Source: CAYFKJ01 sp964401845 (GTDB lineage: Bacteria > Pseudomonadota > Alphaproteobacteria > UBA2966). Taken from it: 26,632 bases of DNA. Positions 13,633-22,585 of the stretch are shown here, piece after piece; position 1 is the stretch's first letter; every line of letters begins with the position of its first letter. Location: assembly GCA_964401845.1 (NCBI GenBank), contig CAYOAD010000023.1, positions 1 through 26,632 of the forward strand, read 5' to 3'. The notes below the pieces were generated by a model. The model saw only the letters and a list, made by a program, of their open reading frames with translations. It did not search any database and was not told the DNA's origin. The position numbers were made by a program, and so were the translations under genes.

Positions 13633-15075
13633 TTAGCCGGACACCAGCGGCACCAGGACGAGCGCCAGGACCGCAATAAGCCCCATCGCGACGAGATTGA
13701 GGACGAAGCCTGCCCGCACCATCTGCGGCACGCTGACGTGGCCGGAACTGTAGACGATGGCGTTGGGCGGCGTTGCCACCGGCAGCATGTAGGCGCAGCT
13801 GGCCGCCAGCGCGGCGGGCAAAGCCAACGTGACGGGGTCGAGGCCGATCAGGGGTGCCAGCGCCGCCACGACCGGCAGGAAGGCGGCGGCGGTAGCCGTA
13901 TTGCTGGTCAATTCGGTGAGAAAGATCACCACGCCGGCGATCACCAGGACGACGGCGACCACCGGCCAACCCGTCAAACCGCCGAGGGCGTCGCCGATCC
14001 AGGCGGCGAGACCCGTCGCCGACACCGCCGACGCAAGGCTCAAACCGCCGCCAAACAACAGCAGGACGCCCCAGGGAAGTGTCTTCGCAGTCTCCCAGTC
14101 CATCAGGAACGGCCCCTTGAGACCCATGCGGCGCGCCGGCACGATGAACATCAAAAGACCGCCCATGAGAGCGATACCGGCATCCGTCAGGCCGCCGAGG
14201 CCGGGCAAGCCGGTGAGCCAGGGACGGCAGATCCACATCGCCGCGACGACGATGAAGATCAACGCCACCCGAAGCTCCGGCGTGGAGAGCCGGCCCATGC
14301 CGCGCAGTTCGCCGGCCACCACATCGGCCCCGGCGGCGCCGTGCAGCCGGAAGGGATAGATCAGCCGGACCAGAACGAACCAAGCGATCGGCAACAGGAT
14401 GACAACCAGCGGCAGACCCACCGCCATCCAGCCGACGAAACCGATCTCGAAGCCGTGGTTCTCCGCCATGTAGGCCGCAAAGAGGGCGTTGGGGGGCGAG
14501 CCGATCAGGGTGCCGAGGCCGCCTATGCTGGCGCCGTAAGCCACGCCCAGCATCATGCAGATAGCGAAATTACGCGTGTCGTCGTCGCCGTCGTCCTGGG
14601 GCAGCGTGACCAACACGACCGACAGCGCCACCGGCAGCAGCATCATGGTCGTTGCTGTATTGCTTACCCACATGCTGAGGAAGGCGGCGGCAGCCATGAA
14701 ACCGCCGACCAGCACCGCCGGATGGTCGCCGATGTTGGCGGCGATGGTCAGCGCGATGCGGCGGTGCAGGTTCCAGCGCTGCATGGCCAGCGCAATCAGG
14801 AAACCGCCGAGGAAGAGGAAGATCAGCGGATGGGCGAAGGGCGCCGCCGCCGTCTTGATGGGCGCGACGTCCAGCAGGGGAAAAGCGACCAGCGGCAGCA
14901 ACGCCGTCACCGCCACCGGCAGCGCCTCCGTCGACCACCAGACGGCCATCAGAACCGCCACGGCGGCGACCGACCAGGCGGCGTCCGGCATGCCCGACGG
15001 CGCCGGCGACAACAGCCCGCCGACGGCCAACAAGGGCCCCGTTATCAAGCCGATATTCTGGTAACTTCTGCGCAT
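13633..15075 (-). CDS. DASS/SLC13-family sodium-coupled anion (dicarboxylate or sulfate) transporter
   Basis: Predicted inner membrane symporter of the divalent anion:Na+ family (relatives: VcINDY, SLC13, CitT). It has 480 residues from the ATG at 15075; a much longer open frame continues antisense into ffh but carries no family sequence. Both SNT motifs that form the Na+ and carboxylate sites are present: SNTATTMMLLP (138-148) and TSNTATAAAFLP (390-401). PPNA also occurs twice (194-197 and 436-439), as expected from the inverted repeat fold. About eleven helices. The loop DDGDDD (161-166) is acidic. The ribosome binding site is weak (GGGTGAT). Whether the cargo is succinate/malate or sulfate cannot be decided. 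The 235-base region to ffh must contain the promoter. Confidence 0.88.
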   Translation of the reverse strand: MRRSYQNIGLITGPLLAVGGLLSPAPSGMPDAAWSVAAVAVLMAVWWSTEALPVAVTALLPLVAFPLLDVAPIKTAAAPFAHPLIFLFLGGFLIALAMQRWNLHRRIALTIAANIGDHPAVLVGGFMAAAAFLSMWVSNTATTMMLLPVALSVVLVTLPQDDGDDDTRNFAICMMLGVAYGASIGGLGTLIGSPPNALFAAYMAENHGFEIGFVGWMAVGLPLVVILLPIAWFVLVRLIYPFRLHGAAGADVVAGELRGMGRLSTPELRVALIFIVVAAMWICRPWLTGLPGLGGLTDAGIALMGGLLMFIVPARRMGLKGPFLMDWETAKTLPWGVLLLFGGGLSLASAVSATGLAAWIGDALGGLTGWPVVAVVLVIAGVVIFLTELTSNTATAAAFLPVVAALAPLIGLDPVTLALPAALAASCAYMLPVATPPNAIVYSSGHVSVPQMVRAGFVLNLVAMGLIAVLALVLVPLVSG

Positions 15076-15167
15076 ATCACCCGCGATTCGCTCGCCGCCA
15101 TTTTCGGCCGTCGCCGAAAGGCTCCCAATACGACATTTGGCCGCAGGAAGGTCAACCGAACGCAGGC

Positions 15168-15280
15168 CTTGACAACACCCGCGGGCGCAGGCAAATTCCG
15201 CCTCGATTTCGGGATTTATCAGTTTTCCCGCGCCCAAGGGTGTCCACCAGTCTGCGAGGTTTCGCACACTGGTGCTTTTT
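15168..15280 (+). promoter_or_regulatory. ffh leader region: CTTGAC box and strong hairpin with T-run
   Basis: Within the 235-base divergent gap, CTTGAC (15168-15173; TTGACA at 15169-15174) is a good -35 box. The sequence 17 bases on (CAAATT) is only a weak -10. At 15245-15274 lies a hairpin: CACCAGT (15245-15251) with ACTGGTG (15268-15274), one C-C mismatch, then TGCGA (15253-15257) with TCGCA (15262-15266), loop GGTT. It is followed by CTTTTTG at 15275-15281. This is a Rho-independent terminator by shape, only 30 bases before the ffh ATG. It could end a short RNA of about 75 bases or attenuate ffh. Confidence 0.5.
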
Positions 15281-15310
15281 GCGTGTGTTTGAAGTCCAGA
15301 TGGATGGTTG

Positions 15311-16678
<1,368 letters not shown>

Positions 16679-16744
16679 ATAGTTAACGCATAGAACTTTC
16701 ATTGATTTTCACGAATACGACCAACCAGAAAGACGAAAGAAACC

Positions 16745-17314
16745 ATGGGACTTAAAATCAGACTGGCGCGCGGTGGCGCCAAAAAGCGCCCCTACTACCG
16801 CGTTGTCATCGCCGACGTGCGCAGCCCGCGCGACGGCCGCTTCATCGAAAAGGTGGGCACCTACAATCCGCTGCTGAAGAAGGACGACGCCAACCGCGTC
16901 ACCCTGAACGAAGAGCGCATCAAGCACTGGCTCGGCCACGGCGCCGTGCCGACCGACCGCGTCGCGCGCTTCCTGGGCGAAGCCAACATCATCGAGATGC
17001 CGGCCCAGCGCAACAACCCGCAGAAAGCCAAGCCCAAGGCCAAGGCGCAGGAGCGTCTGGCCGAGGCCGAGGAAGCCAAGAAGGCCGCCGAAGAGGCTGC
17101 CGCCGCGCCGGCCGAGGAAGAAGCGCCGGCTGACGAAGCTGCAGAAGAGGCTCCTGCTGAGGAAGCCGCCGCCGAGGAAGCACCGGCTGAGGAAGAAGCT
17201 CCCGCTGAAGAAGCTGCCGCTGAGGACGCTCCTGCTGAAGAAGCCGCTGCTGAGGAGGCGCCGGCCGAAGACGCACCTGCCGAGGAAGCCGCCGAGGAAG
17301 AGAAAGCCTCCTAA
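16745..17314 (+). CDS. rpsP: 30S ribosomal protein S16 with long acidic Ala/Glu/Pro tail
   Basis: S16 is a primary binding protein of the 30S body. The first 85 or so of 189 residues are the conserved domain (MGLKIRLARGGAKKRPYYR, then GRFIEKVGTYNP and KHWLGHGAVPTDRV). A Lys/Gln-rich linker (about 86-103) leads into a tail from about residue 104 to 189 made almost only of Ala, Glu, Pro and Asp in degenerate EEAPAEEAA repeats. Standard S16 is 80-100 residues, so the tail doubles the protein. It is expected to be disordered and strongly acidic, unlike the basic core. rimM follows 23 bases downstream, the classic rpsP-rimM-trmD-rplS order. Confidence 0.96.
   Translation: MGLKIRLARGGAKKRPYYRVVIADVRSPRDGRFIEKVGTYNPLLKKDDANRVTLNEERIKHWLGHGAVPTDRVARFLGEANIIEMPAQRNNPQKAKPKAKAQERLAEAEEAKKAAEEAAAAPAEEEAPADEAAEEAPAEEAAAEEAPAEEEAPAEEAAAEDAPAEEAAAEEAPAEDAPAEEAAEEEKAS
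17066..17311 (+). repeat. Degenerate repeat coding the S16 acidic tail
   Basis: This part of rpsP is built from near-repeats of a unit like GCCGAGGAAGCxCCxGCT that encode EEAPAEEAA variants. Synonymous codons differ between copies (GCC, GCG, GCT; GAG, GAA), so the repeat is kept at protein level rather than by recent DNA slippage. Acidic residues and alanine make up nearly all positions; proline recurs every five to nine residues. Confidence 0.8.
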
Positions 17315-17337
17315 GGCGGGCTTTCCCGGAGCGGTTC

Positions 17338-17892
17338 ATGTCGAAGCGCCTTTGCCTTGGCATCGTGACGGGCGCGCGCGGCGTGCGGGGTGAGGTGCAC
17401 GTCAAGACCTTCACCCAGGATGCCGTCGACATAGGCGCCTACGGCAGCCTGAGCGACCGCGACGGCAAACGCCGCTTCGACGTACAGTCGGTCAAACCGG
17501 CGAAGAACGGAGCGGCACTGAAGTTAGACGGGGTAGCCGACCGCGACGCGGCGGAAGCCCTGAAGGGACTGGAGCTTTATGTCGAGCGGGAAGCCCTGCC
17601 GCAGCCCGGCGACGGCGAGTTCTACCACGCCGATCTGATCGGCTTGGCGGCGGAGTTGCCCGACGGCAAGCCGCTAGGTTCGATCAAGGCGCTGCAGGAT
17701 TTCGGTGCCGGCGACGTGATCGAGATCGAGCGCGACGGTGAAATGCCGGTGCTGCTGCCGTTTACGTCGGAAGCCGTCCCGGAGATCGATCTGGAGAACG
17801 GCCGGTTGGTCGTCGACGTACCGGCGGAGCTGCTGGACAGCGGGTCGGCTAAAACGAAAGCGAGGAAGAAGAGGAGAAAAAAAGCCAAGTGA
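17338..17892 (+). CDS. rimM: Ribosome maturation factor RimM
   Basis: RimM assists assembly of the 30S head, binding S19. The 184-residue protein has the N-terminal RimM domain (LGIVTGARGVRGEVHVKTF; the common GxHG histidine is Arg here) and a C-terminal PRC-barrel domain starting at GEFYHADLIGL. DLENGRLVVDVP follows near residue 160. It ends in a strongly basic tail (KTKARKKRRKKAK) that may touch rRNA. The last codons overlap the trmD GTG start by four bases (GTGA), so translation is coupled. Length and domain order are ordinary for alphaproteobacteria. Confidence 0.93.
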   Translation: MSKRLCLGIVTGARGVRGEVHVKTFTQDAVDIGAYGSLSDRDGKRRFDVQSVKPAKNGAALKLDGVADRDAAEALKGLELYVEREALPQPGDGEFYHADLIGLAAELPDGKPLGSIKALQDFGAGDVIEIERDGEMPVLLPFTSEAVPEIDLENGRLVVDVPAELLDSGSAKTKARKKRRKKAK

Positions 17893-18653
17893 CGGAGCCC
17901 ACCGCCGACATCGACGCGAGAAACCCGGCCTGGACGGCCTGGGTGCTCACCCTGTTTCCGGAAATGTTCCCCGGTCCCCTGGGTTTGTCGCTGGCCGGAC
18001 GGGCTTTGGAAAATGGTCTGTGGGGACTGGAAACGGTGGACATTCGCGGCTTTGCGAGCGATAAACACCGCTCCGTCGACGATACGCCGTTCGGCGGCGG
18101 CCCCGGCATGGTCATGCGGCCCGATATTCTGGGCGCGGCCATCGACGGGACGATGGAAAAAGCACATGCGGCGGCAGGGAAAGACGCCCCGCCGCTGTTG
18201 TACCTCAGCCCCCGTGGCCGGCGCCTCGATCAGGCGCGGGTGAGGGAATTATCGCAAGGGCCGGGCGTTGTCCTGCTTTGCGGCCGCTTCGAAGGCATCG
18301 ACGAACGTGTCATCGAGGCGAGAGGAATTGAAGAGATCAGTCTGGGCGACTTTGTCCTATCCGGCGGCGAGCCGGCGGCAATGGCGCTGATTGATGCAAG
18401 CGTGCGCCTGTTGCCGGGGGTCGTCGGAGAGCCCCGGTCGCTGGCGCAGGATAGTTTTGAGCAGGGTTTGCTGGAATACCCCCAGTACACCCGGCCACAA
18501 GTGTGGGAAGGGCGAGAGGTGCCTGAAACGTTGATGTCCGGTCATCACGGACGCATCGCGGAATGGCGGCTCGAATGCTCTGAGAACTTAACGAGGAAAC
18601 GGAGACCCGACCTCTGGGACCAATATCTGGCCGCCAAGTCGCGTACGCCGTAA
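17889..18653 (+). CDS. trmD: tRNA (guanine-N1)-methyltransferase TrmD
   Basis: TrmD makes m1G37 in tRNAs for Leu, Pro and Arg with SAM, preventing +1 frameshifting. It has 254 residues, starting with GTG at 17889 overlapping the rimM stop. The first 14 or so residues (to about NPAW) are an extension before the canonical AWVLTLFPEMFPG. The SPOUT trefoil-knot motifs are CGRFEGIDERV (131-141) and SLGDFVLSGGE (151-161); DDTPFGGGPGM (64-74) is the conserved loop. The C-terminal domain has YTRPQVWEGREVPE. It acts as a dimer. The gene lies 19 bases before rplS in the conserved cluster. Confidence 0.95.
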   Translation: MTEPTADIDARNPAWTAWVLTLFPEMFPGPLGLSLAGRALENGLWGLETVDIRGFASDKHRSVDDTPFGGGPGMVMRPDILGAAIDGTMEKAHAAAGKDAPPLLYLSPRGRRLDQARVRELSQGPGVVLLCGRFEGIDERVIEARGIEEISLGDFVLSGGEPAAMALIDASVRLLPGVVGEPRSLAQDSFEQGLLEYPQYTRPQVWEGREVPETLMSGHHGRIAEWRLECSENLTRKRRPDLWDQYLAAKSRTP

Positions 18654-18672
18654 CAGCACAAGGACGAAGACG

Positions 18673-19047
18673 ATGAATTTGCTACAGGAAATCGAACAAG
18701 AGCAAGCCGACAAGCTCGCCGCCAACCGCCCGGTACCGGAATTCGGCCCCGGCGATACGCTGCGCGTCAGCGTCAAGGTCGTCGAAGGCACGCGCGAGCG
18801 CCTTCAGGCCTTCGAGGGTGTCTGCATCGCCCGCAAGAACCGCGGCATCAATTCATCGTTCACGGTGCGCAAAATCTCCTACGGCGAAGGCGTCGAGCGC
18901 GTGTTTCCGCTCTACACGCCCCAAATCGCCGAGATCCAGGTCATGCGCCGGGGTGCGGTACGCCGCGCCAAGCTCTATTACCTGCGTGAGCTGCGCGGCA
19001 AGAAGGCCCGCATCAAGGAAAAGCGGGACGAACGCCGCCAATCCTGA
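18673..19047 (+). CDS. rplS: 50S ribosomal protein L19
   Basis: L19 sits at the 30S-50S interface. The 124-residue protein shows the full family pattern: FGPGDTLRVSVKVVEGTRER, QAFEGVCIARKNRGINSSF, VRKISYGEGVERVFPLYTP and the C-terminal RRGAVRRAKLYYLRELRGK, followed by a basic tail. Start ATG at 18673 follows AAGGACGAAGACG. Its initial residues MNLLQEIEQEQADKLA are typical for alphaproteobacteria. Two GC-rich hairpins without T-runs follow before leuC, so read-through from the ribosomal cluster into the leucine genes is possible. Confidence 0.97.
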   Translation: MNLLQEIEQEQADKLAANRPVPEFGPGDTLRVSVKVVEGTRERLQAFEGVCIARKNRGINSSFTVRKISYGEGVERVFPLYTPQIAEIQVMRRGAVRRAKLYYLRELRGKKARIKEKRDERRQS

Positions 19048-19051
19048 GCTT

Positions 19052-19114
19052 CGGCCCGCCGGGCCGTTCAGCGACCGTCAGGTGAGAGACCGGGCAACAC
19101 CGCCCGGTGATCTC
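19052..19114 (+). terminator. Two hairpins between rplS and leuC
   Basis: Hairpin one: CGGCCC (19052-19057) with GGGCCG (19061-19066). Hairpin two: ACCGGGC (19089-19095) with GCCCGGT (19102-19108), extended across a two-base bulge by GAGA/TCTC (19086-19089, 19111-19114). Neither has a T-run; the second is followed by TTGCCCTTAATTG. They could stabilise the upstream mRNA end or weakly terminate. I see no certain leuC promoter in the 108-base gap. Confidence 0.4.
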
Positions 19115-19155
19115 TTGCCCTTAATTGTCACCGCTTGAGGATTTTTGGGAACGTC

Positions 19156-20559
19156 ATGACCGCACCACGCACGCTGTTCGATAAAATTTGGGACTCCCAC
19201 GTCGTGGAAACCCAGGACGACGGATCGTCGCTGATCTACATCGACCGCCATCTCACCCATGAGGTGACCAGCCCGCAGGCTTTTGAAGGTCTGCGCCAGT
19301 CGGGGCGCAAGGTGCGCCGGCCGGAGGCGACGCTGGCCGTGGTCGACCACAACGTGCCGACCAAGGACCGCGACAAGGGCATTGACGACGAGATCGCCCG
19401 TATCCAGGTCGAAACGCTGGAAAAGAACGTCGAGGAATTCGGCATCCCCTACTTCGGCATGGACGACGTCCGCCAGGGCATTGTTCACATCATCGGTCCC
19501 GAACAGGGTTTCACCCTGCCCGGCATGACCATCGTTTGCGGCGACAGCCACACTGCCACGCACGGCGCCTTCGGCGCGCTGGCCATGGGCATCGGCACCT
19601 CGGAGGTCGAGCACGTGCTGGCCACCCAGACGCTGATCCAGGCCAAGCCCGAAACCATGCGCATCACGGTCGAGGGAGAGTTGGGCGAAGGCGTCGAGGC
19701 CAAGGACCTGATCCTCGCCATTATCGGCCAGATCGGCACGGCAGGCGGCACGGGCTGCGTCATCGAGTACGCCGGCGAGGCCATCCGCAACCTGTCGATG
19801 GAAGGCCGCATGACGGTCTGCAACATGACCATCGAGGGCGGCGCCCGCGGCGGCCTGATCGCGCCTGACGAAACCACCTACGAATACATCAAGGGCCGCC
19901 CCATGGCGCCCAAGGCCGGCGCCTTCGAACAAGCGGTCGAATACTGGAAAACGCTGGCGAGCGACGAGGGCGCCACCTACGACAAGGAAGTCGTGGTCGA
20001 CGCCGCCAAGATCGTGCCCTATGTCACTTGGGGCACCAGCCCCGAAGAGGTCGGCCCGGTCGACGGCGTCGTGCCGGATCCGGCGGATGCCGCCGAGGGC
20101 AAGGCCGAAAAGTACCAGCGGTCACTGGAATACATGGATCTTGCGGCCGGAACGCCGATCACTGAAATCAAGATCGACCGGGCGTTCGTGGGCTCCTGCA
20201 CCAACGGCCGTATCGAGGACATGCGCGCCGCCGCCGCCGTGGCCAAGGGACGTCATGTGGCCGACCACGTCAACGCATTGATCGTACCGGGTTCGGGCCT
20301 GGTCAAGGAACAGGCGGAAGCGGAAGGCCTCGATCAAATCTTCCTCGACGCCGGTTTTGAATGGCGCGATCCGGGGTGTTCCATGTGCCTGGCCATGAAT
20401 GCCGACCGGCTGGAGCCGGGCGAACGCTGCGCCTCGACCTCGAACCGCAACTTCGAAGGCCGCCAGGGCCGTGGCGGACGCACCCACCTGATGAGCCCAG
20501 CCATGGCGGTGGCCGCGGCGATTGCCGGTCACATCACCGACGTACGCGATCTGGACTAG
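19156..20559 (+). CDS. leuC: 3-isopropylmalate dehydratase large subunit
   Basis: LeuC with LeuD isomerises 2-isopropylmalate to 3-isopropylmalate in leucine synthesis; it is an aconitase-family enzyme with a 4Fe-4S cluster. From the ATG at 19156 it has 467 residues; a TTG seven codons upstream is open but the family starts around MTAPRTLFDKIWDSHVV. Cluster ligands are Cys348 (GSCTNGRIED) and Cys408/Cys411 (DPGCSMC). Other aconitase signatures: VDHNVPT (63-69), VCGDSHTATHGAFG (127-140) and the C-terminal SNRNFEGRQGRGGRTHLMSP. Fourteen bases of Shine-Dalgarno-containing spacer lead to leuD. Length is normal. Confidence 0.96.
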   Translation: MTAPRTLFDKIWDSHVVETQDDGSSLIYIDRHLTHEVTSPQAFEGLRQSGRKVRRPEATLAVVDHNVPTKDRDKGIDDEIARIQVETLEKNVEEFGIPYFGMDDVRQGIVHIIGPEQGFTLPGMTIVCGDSHTATHGAFGALAMGIGTSEVEHVLATQTLIQAKPETMRITVEGELGEGVEAKDLILAIIGQIGTAGGTGCVIEYAGEAIRNLSMEGRMTVCNMTIEGGARGGLIAPDETTYEYIKGRPMAPKAGAFEQAVEYWKTLASDEGATYDKEVVVDAAKIVPYVTWGTSPEEVGPVDGVVPDPADAAEGKAEKYQRSLEYMDLAAGTPITEIKIDRAFVGSCTNGRIEDMRAAAAVAKGRHVADHVNALIVPGSGLVKEQAEAEGLDQIFLDAGFEWRDPGCSMCLAMNADRLEPGERCASTSNRNFEGRQGRGGRTHLMSPAMAVAAAIAGHITDVRDLD

Positions 20560-20572
20560 GGGAGAGAAACGA

Positions 20573-21178
20573 ATGGAAAAATTCGACAAGCTGAGCGGCG
20601 TCGCCGCCCCGTTGCCGATGGTCAACATCGACACCGACATGATCATCCCCAAGCAGTTCCTCAAGACCATCGAGCGCACCGGCCTCGGCAAGCACGTCTT
20701 CACCGAGATGCGCTACAACGAGGACGGCAGCGAGAACCCGGATTTCGTGCTCAACCAGCCGGCCTACCGCGACGCCAAGATCATCGTCGCGGGCGACAAC
20801 TTCGGCTGCGGCTCGAGCCGCGAGCACGCACCTTGGGCGATCCTCGATTTCGGCGTGCGCTGCGTGATCTCGACCAGCTTCGCAGACATCTTCTACAACA
20901 ACTGCTTCAAGAACGGCATTCTGCCCATCGTCGTCTCGCCCGACGATCTCGAAAACCTTATGGATGATGCCCAGCGCGGCAGCAACGCCATCATCACGAT
21001 CGACTTGGAGGCCCAGGAAATCACTGGGCCTGACGGCGGTACGGTGAAATTCGAGATCGATGCGTTCCGCAAGCACTGCCTCCTGAACGGCCTCGACGAC
21101 ATCGGGTTGACGATGGAGAAATCGGCCAGCATCGACCGCTTCGAGGAGGAGCGGAAAGGCACGCAACCCTGGCTCTAG
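20573..21178 (+). CDS. leuD: 3-isopropylmalate dehydratase small subunit
   Basis: LeuD is the swivelling small subunit that completes the active site of LeuCD. The ATG at 20573 (preceded by GGGGAGAGAAACGA) gives 201 residues, the standard length; the longer frame starting inside leuC is rejected. Signatures: PLPMVNIDTDMIIPKQFLK (14-32) and GDNFGCGSSREHAPWAI (74-90), the loop that contacts substrate. The C-terminal half has the ISTSFADIFYNNCFKNGILP segment. It is followed by leuB after 51 bases. Confidence 0.96.
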   Translation: MEKFDKLSGVAAPLPMVNIDTDMIIPKQFLKTIERTGLGKHVFTEMRYNEDGSENPDFVLNQPAYRDAKIIVAGDNFGCGSSREHAPWAILDFGVRCVISTSFADIFYNNCFKNGILPIVVSPDDLENLMDDAQRGSNAIITIDLEAQEITGPDGGTVKFEIDAFRKHCLLNGLDDIGLTMEKSASIDRFEEERKGTQPWL

Positions 21179-21229
21179 GCCGGGCTTATTCGCCTTTACG
21201 ATTTTGCTTTATCAAACTAGGTAGTACCC

Positions 21230-22342
21230 ATGGCATCCAACAAAAACGTTCTGGTCCTCCCCGGCGACGGCATCGGTCCCGAGGTCATGACCCAGGTCCG
21301 CCGCGTGATGGATTGGATGGGCGATGAGCGCGGCGTCGGCTTCGACGTCGACGAGGACCTGGTCGGCGGCTGCGCCTACGACGCCCACGGCACGCCGCTG
21401 GCCGACGAAACCATGGATAAGGCCCTGGAAGCCGACGCCGTCCTGTTGGGCGCCGTGGGCGGTCCCAATTGGGACAACCTTGATTTTTCGGTCAAGCCGG
21501 AACGCGGCCTTCTGCGCCTACGCAAGGAAATGGACCTCTTTGCCAACCTGCGTCCGGCCATCGTGTTCGACGCCTTGGCCGAAGCCTCCACGTTGAAAAC
21601 GGAACTGGTCAGCGGCCTCGACATTCTGATCATCCGGGAACTTACGGGCGGCGTCTATTTCGGCGAGCCGCGCGGCATCGAAGACTTGGGCAACGGCATC
21701 CGCCGCGGCGTCAACACCCAGGTCTATACCACGCCCGAGATCGAACGCGTCGCCCGCGTCGCCTTCGAAATGGCCAAGCTGCGCAACAACCAAGTCACCT
21801 CTTCGGAAAAAGCCAACGTCATGGAATCCGGCGTCCTGTGGCGCGAGGAAGTACAAAAAATCCACGATGCCGAATATCCCGACGTGGAGCTGCAGCACAT
21901 GTACGCCGACAACTGCGCCATGCAGCTGGTCCGCGATCCCAAGCAATTCGACGTCATCGTCACCGACAACCTCTTTGGCGACATGCTGTCGGACGAAGCC
22001 GCCATGCTGACCGGCTCGCTCGGCATGCTGCCCAGCGCCTCGCTGGGCGAGACCGACGTCACGGGCCGGCGCAAGGCGCTGTACGAACCCGTCCACGGCA
22101 GCGCCCCGGACATCGCCGGCGGCGGCCAGGCCAACCCGCTGGCCTGTGTTTTGAGCTACGCCATGATGCTGCGCTATTCCTTCGACCTTTCGGACGAAGC
22201 CGATCTGGTCGAAACCGCCGTCGCCAACGTCCTGGCGGGCGGCTTGCGCACCGCCGACATCATGCAGCCGGGCAAGGCCAAGGTCTCGACCGAGGTCATG
22301 GGCGAAAGCATCGTGCGCGAACTGGAGAAGCTGACGAAGTAA
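21230..22342 (+). CDS. leuB: 3-isopropylmalate dehydrogenase
   Basis: LeuB oxidises and decarboxylates 3-isopropylmalate with NAD+ to 2-oxoisocaproate, the step before leucine. It has 370 residues in the isocitrate/isopropylmalate dehydrogenase fold. GDGIGPEV is at 12-19, substrate arginines sit in ERGLLRLRKEM (91-101), ELTGGVYFGEPRG (137-149) carries the catalytic tyrosine, and the metal-binding aspartates are in NLFGDMLSDEAAM (Asp251, Asp255). The NAD-binding EPVHGSAPDIAG follows. RBS is weak (TAGGTAGTACCC). It is the last structural leucine gene here; a 10-bp inverted repeat follows its stop. Confidence 0.97.
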   Translation: MASNKNVLVLPGDGIGPEVMTQVRRVMDWMGDERGVGFDVDEDLVGGCAYDAHGTPLADETMDKALEADAVLLGAVGGPNWDNLDFSVKPERGLLRLRKEMDLFANLRPAIVFDALAEASTLKTELVSGLDILIIRELTGGVYFGEPRGIEDLGNGIRRGVNTQVYTTPEIERVARVAFEMAKLRNNQVTSSEKANVMESGVLWREEVQKIHDAEYPDVELQHMYADNCAMQLVRDPKQFDVIVTDNLFGDMLSDEAAMLTGSLGMLPSASLGETDVTGRRKALYEPVHGSAPDIAGGGQANPLACVLSYAMMLRYSFDLSDEADLVETAVANVLAGGLRTADIMQPGKAKVSTEVMGESIVRELEKLTK

Positions 22343-22343
22343 T

Positions 22344-22388
22344 TTGGTTAAGGTATTTCTTGATCCTTAACCAATTTCTGTGTATTTC
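22344..22388 (+). promoter_or_regulatory. 10-bp inverted repeat and candidate promoter upstream of the asd leader
   Basis: TTGGTTAAGG (22344-22353) pairs exactly with CCTTAACCAA (22365-22374), with an 11-base spacer. It begins two bases after the leuB stop. It has no good T-run after it, so it is a weak terminator at best. Inside it, TTGATC (22360-22365) can serve as -35 box with TATTTC (22383-22388) as a weak -10 at 17-base spacing, giving a start near 22395. If so, the dyad would be an operator overlapping the promoter of the asd leader transcript. Symmetry is seen; promoter is inference. Confidence 0.4.
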
Positions 22389-22415
22389 TCTGCGCCGGAC
22401 AAGGACACGACCGAA

Positions 22416-22523
22416 ATGACGAACGATGTAAACACCCCCGCCGCCAACACCGGAATTTCCGGTGGCGGGATTGTTGTGTCCGCGTTTGCCGCGAAAACCA
22501 AGACGAAGAAGACCACCGCTTAA
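22416..22523 (+). CDS. Putative asd leader peptide (35 aa) ending in a Lys/Thr codon run
   Basis: A short ORF between leuB and asd: ATG at 22416, TAA at 22521-22523, with AAGGA at 22400-22404 as a slightly distant ribosome binding site. The peptide is Asn/Thr/Gly/Ala-rich and ends AAKTKTKKTTA. Codons 27-34 (22494-22517) are four lysine and four threonine codons, and threonine also occurs at 2, 7 and 12. It has no known domain. The stop codon is one base before the antiterminator hairpin, and a Rho-independent terminator ends 62 bases later, followed by asd. Asd makes the precursor of both lysine and threonine. This is the layout of a ribosome-mediated attenuator such as thrL or trpL, so I read the ORF as a regulatory leader peptide. 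A small functional basic protein is the alternative. Confidence 0.65.
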   Translation: MTNDVNTPAANTGISGGGIVVSAFAAKTKTKKTTA

Positions 22524-22524
22524 G

Positions 22525-22563
22525 CGCGGGCCTGTTCGTCATACTGTCACGAAAGGGCCTGCG
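22525..22563 (+). promoter_or_regulatory. Putative antiterminator hairpin of the asd attenuator
   Basis: 22525-22533 (CGCGGGCCT) pairs with 22555-22563, and after one G-A mismatch TTCGT (22535-22539) pairs with ACGAA (22549-22553). This gives 14 base pairs including two wobbles around a nine-base loop. The right arm uses the same bases (22552-22563) as the left arm of the terminator, so the two structures exclude each other. The left arm starts one base after the leader peptide stop codon. A ribosome that reaches the stop would cover it, while one stalled in the Lys/Thr run would leave it free. Confidence 0.6.
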
Positions 22564-22585
22564 GAATTTCCCCGCGGGCCTTTTT
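22552..22585 (+). terminator. Rho-independent terminator upstream of asd (attenuator)
   Basis: GGCCTGCGG (22556-22564) pairs with CCGCGGGCC (22572-22580) with one wobble, loop of seven bases. The stem is extended outward by a G-T wobble (G22555-T22581) and AAA (22552-22554) against the T-run TTTTT (22581-22585). It lies 28 bases after the leader ORF and 56 bases before the asd ATG, in the direction of asd. It would stop leader transcription unless the antiterminator forms. Confidence 0.85.

Noticed and set aside
19082..19138. A GTG-started 18-codon ORF with CTC TTG CCC TTA (three Leu codons) just before leuC, resembling a leucine leader peptide.
   Set aside because: No ribosome binding site, the only nearby hairpin (19086-19114) lies before the Leu codons and not after them, and no terminator separates it from leuC.
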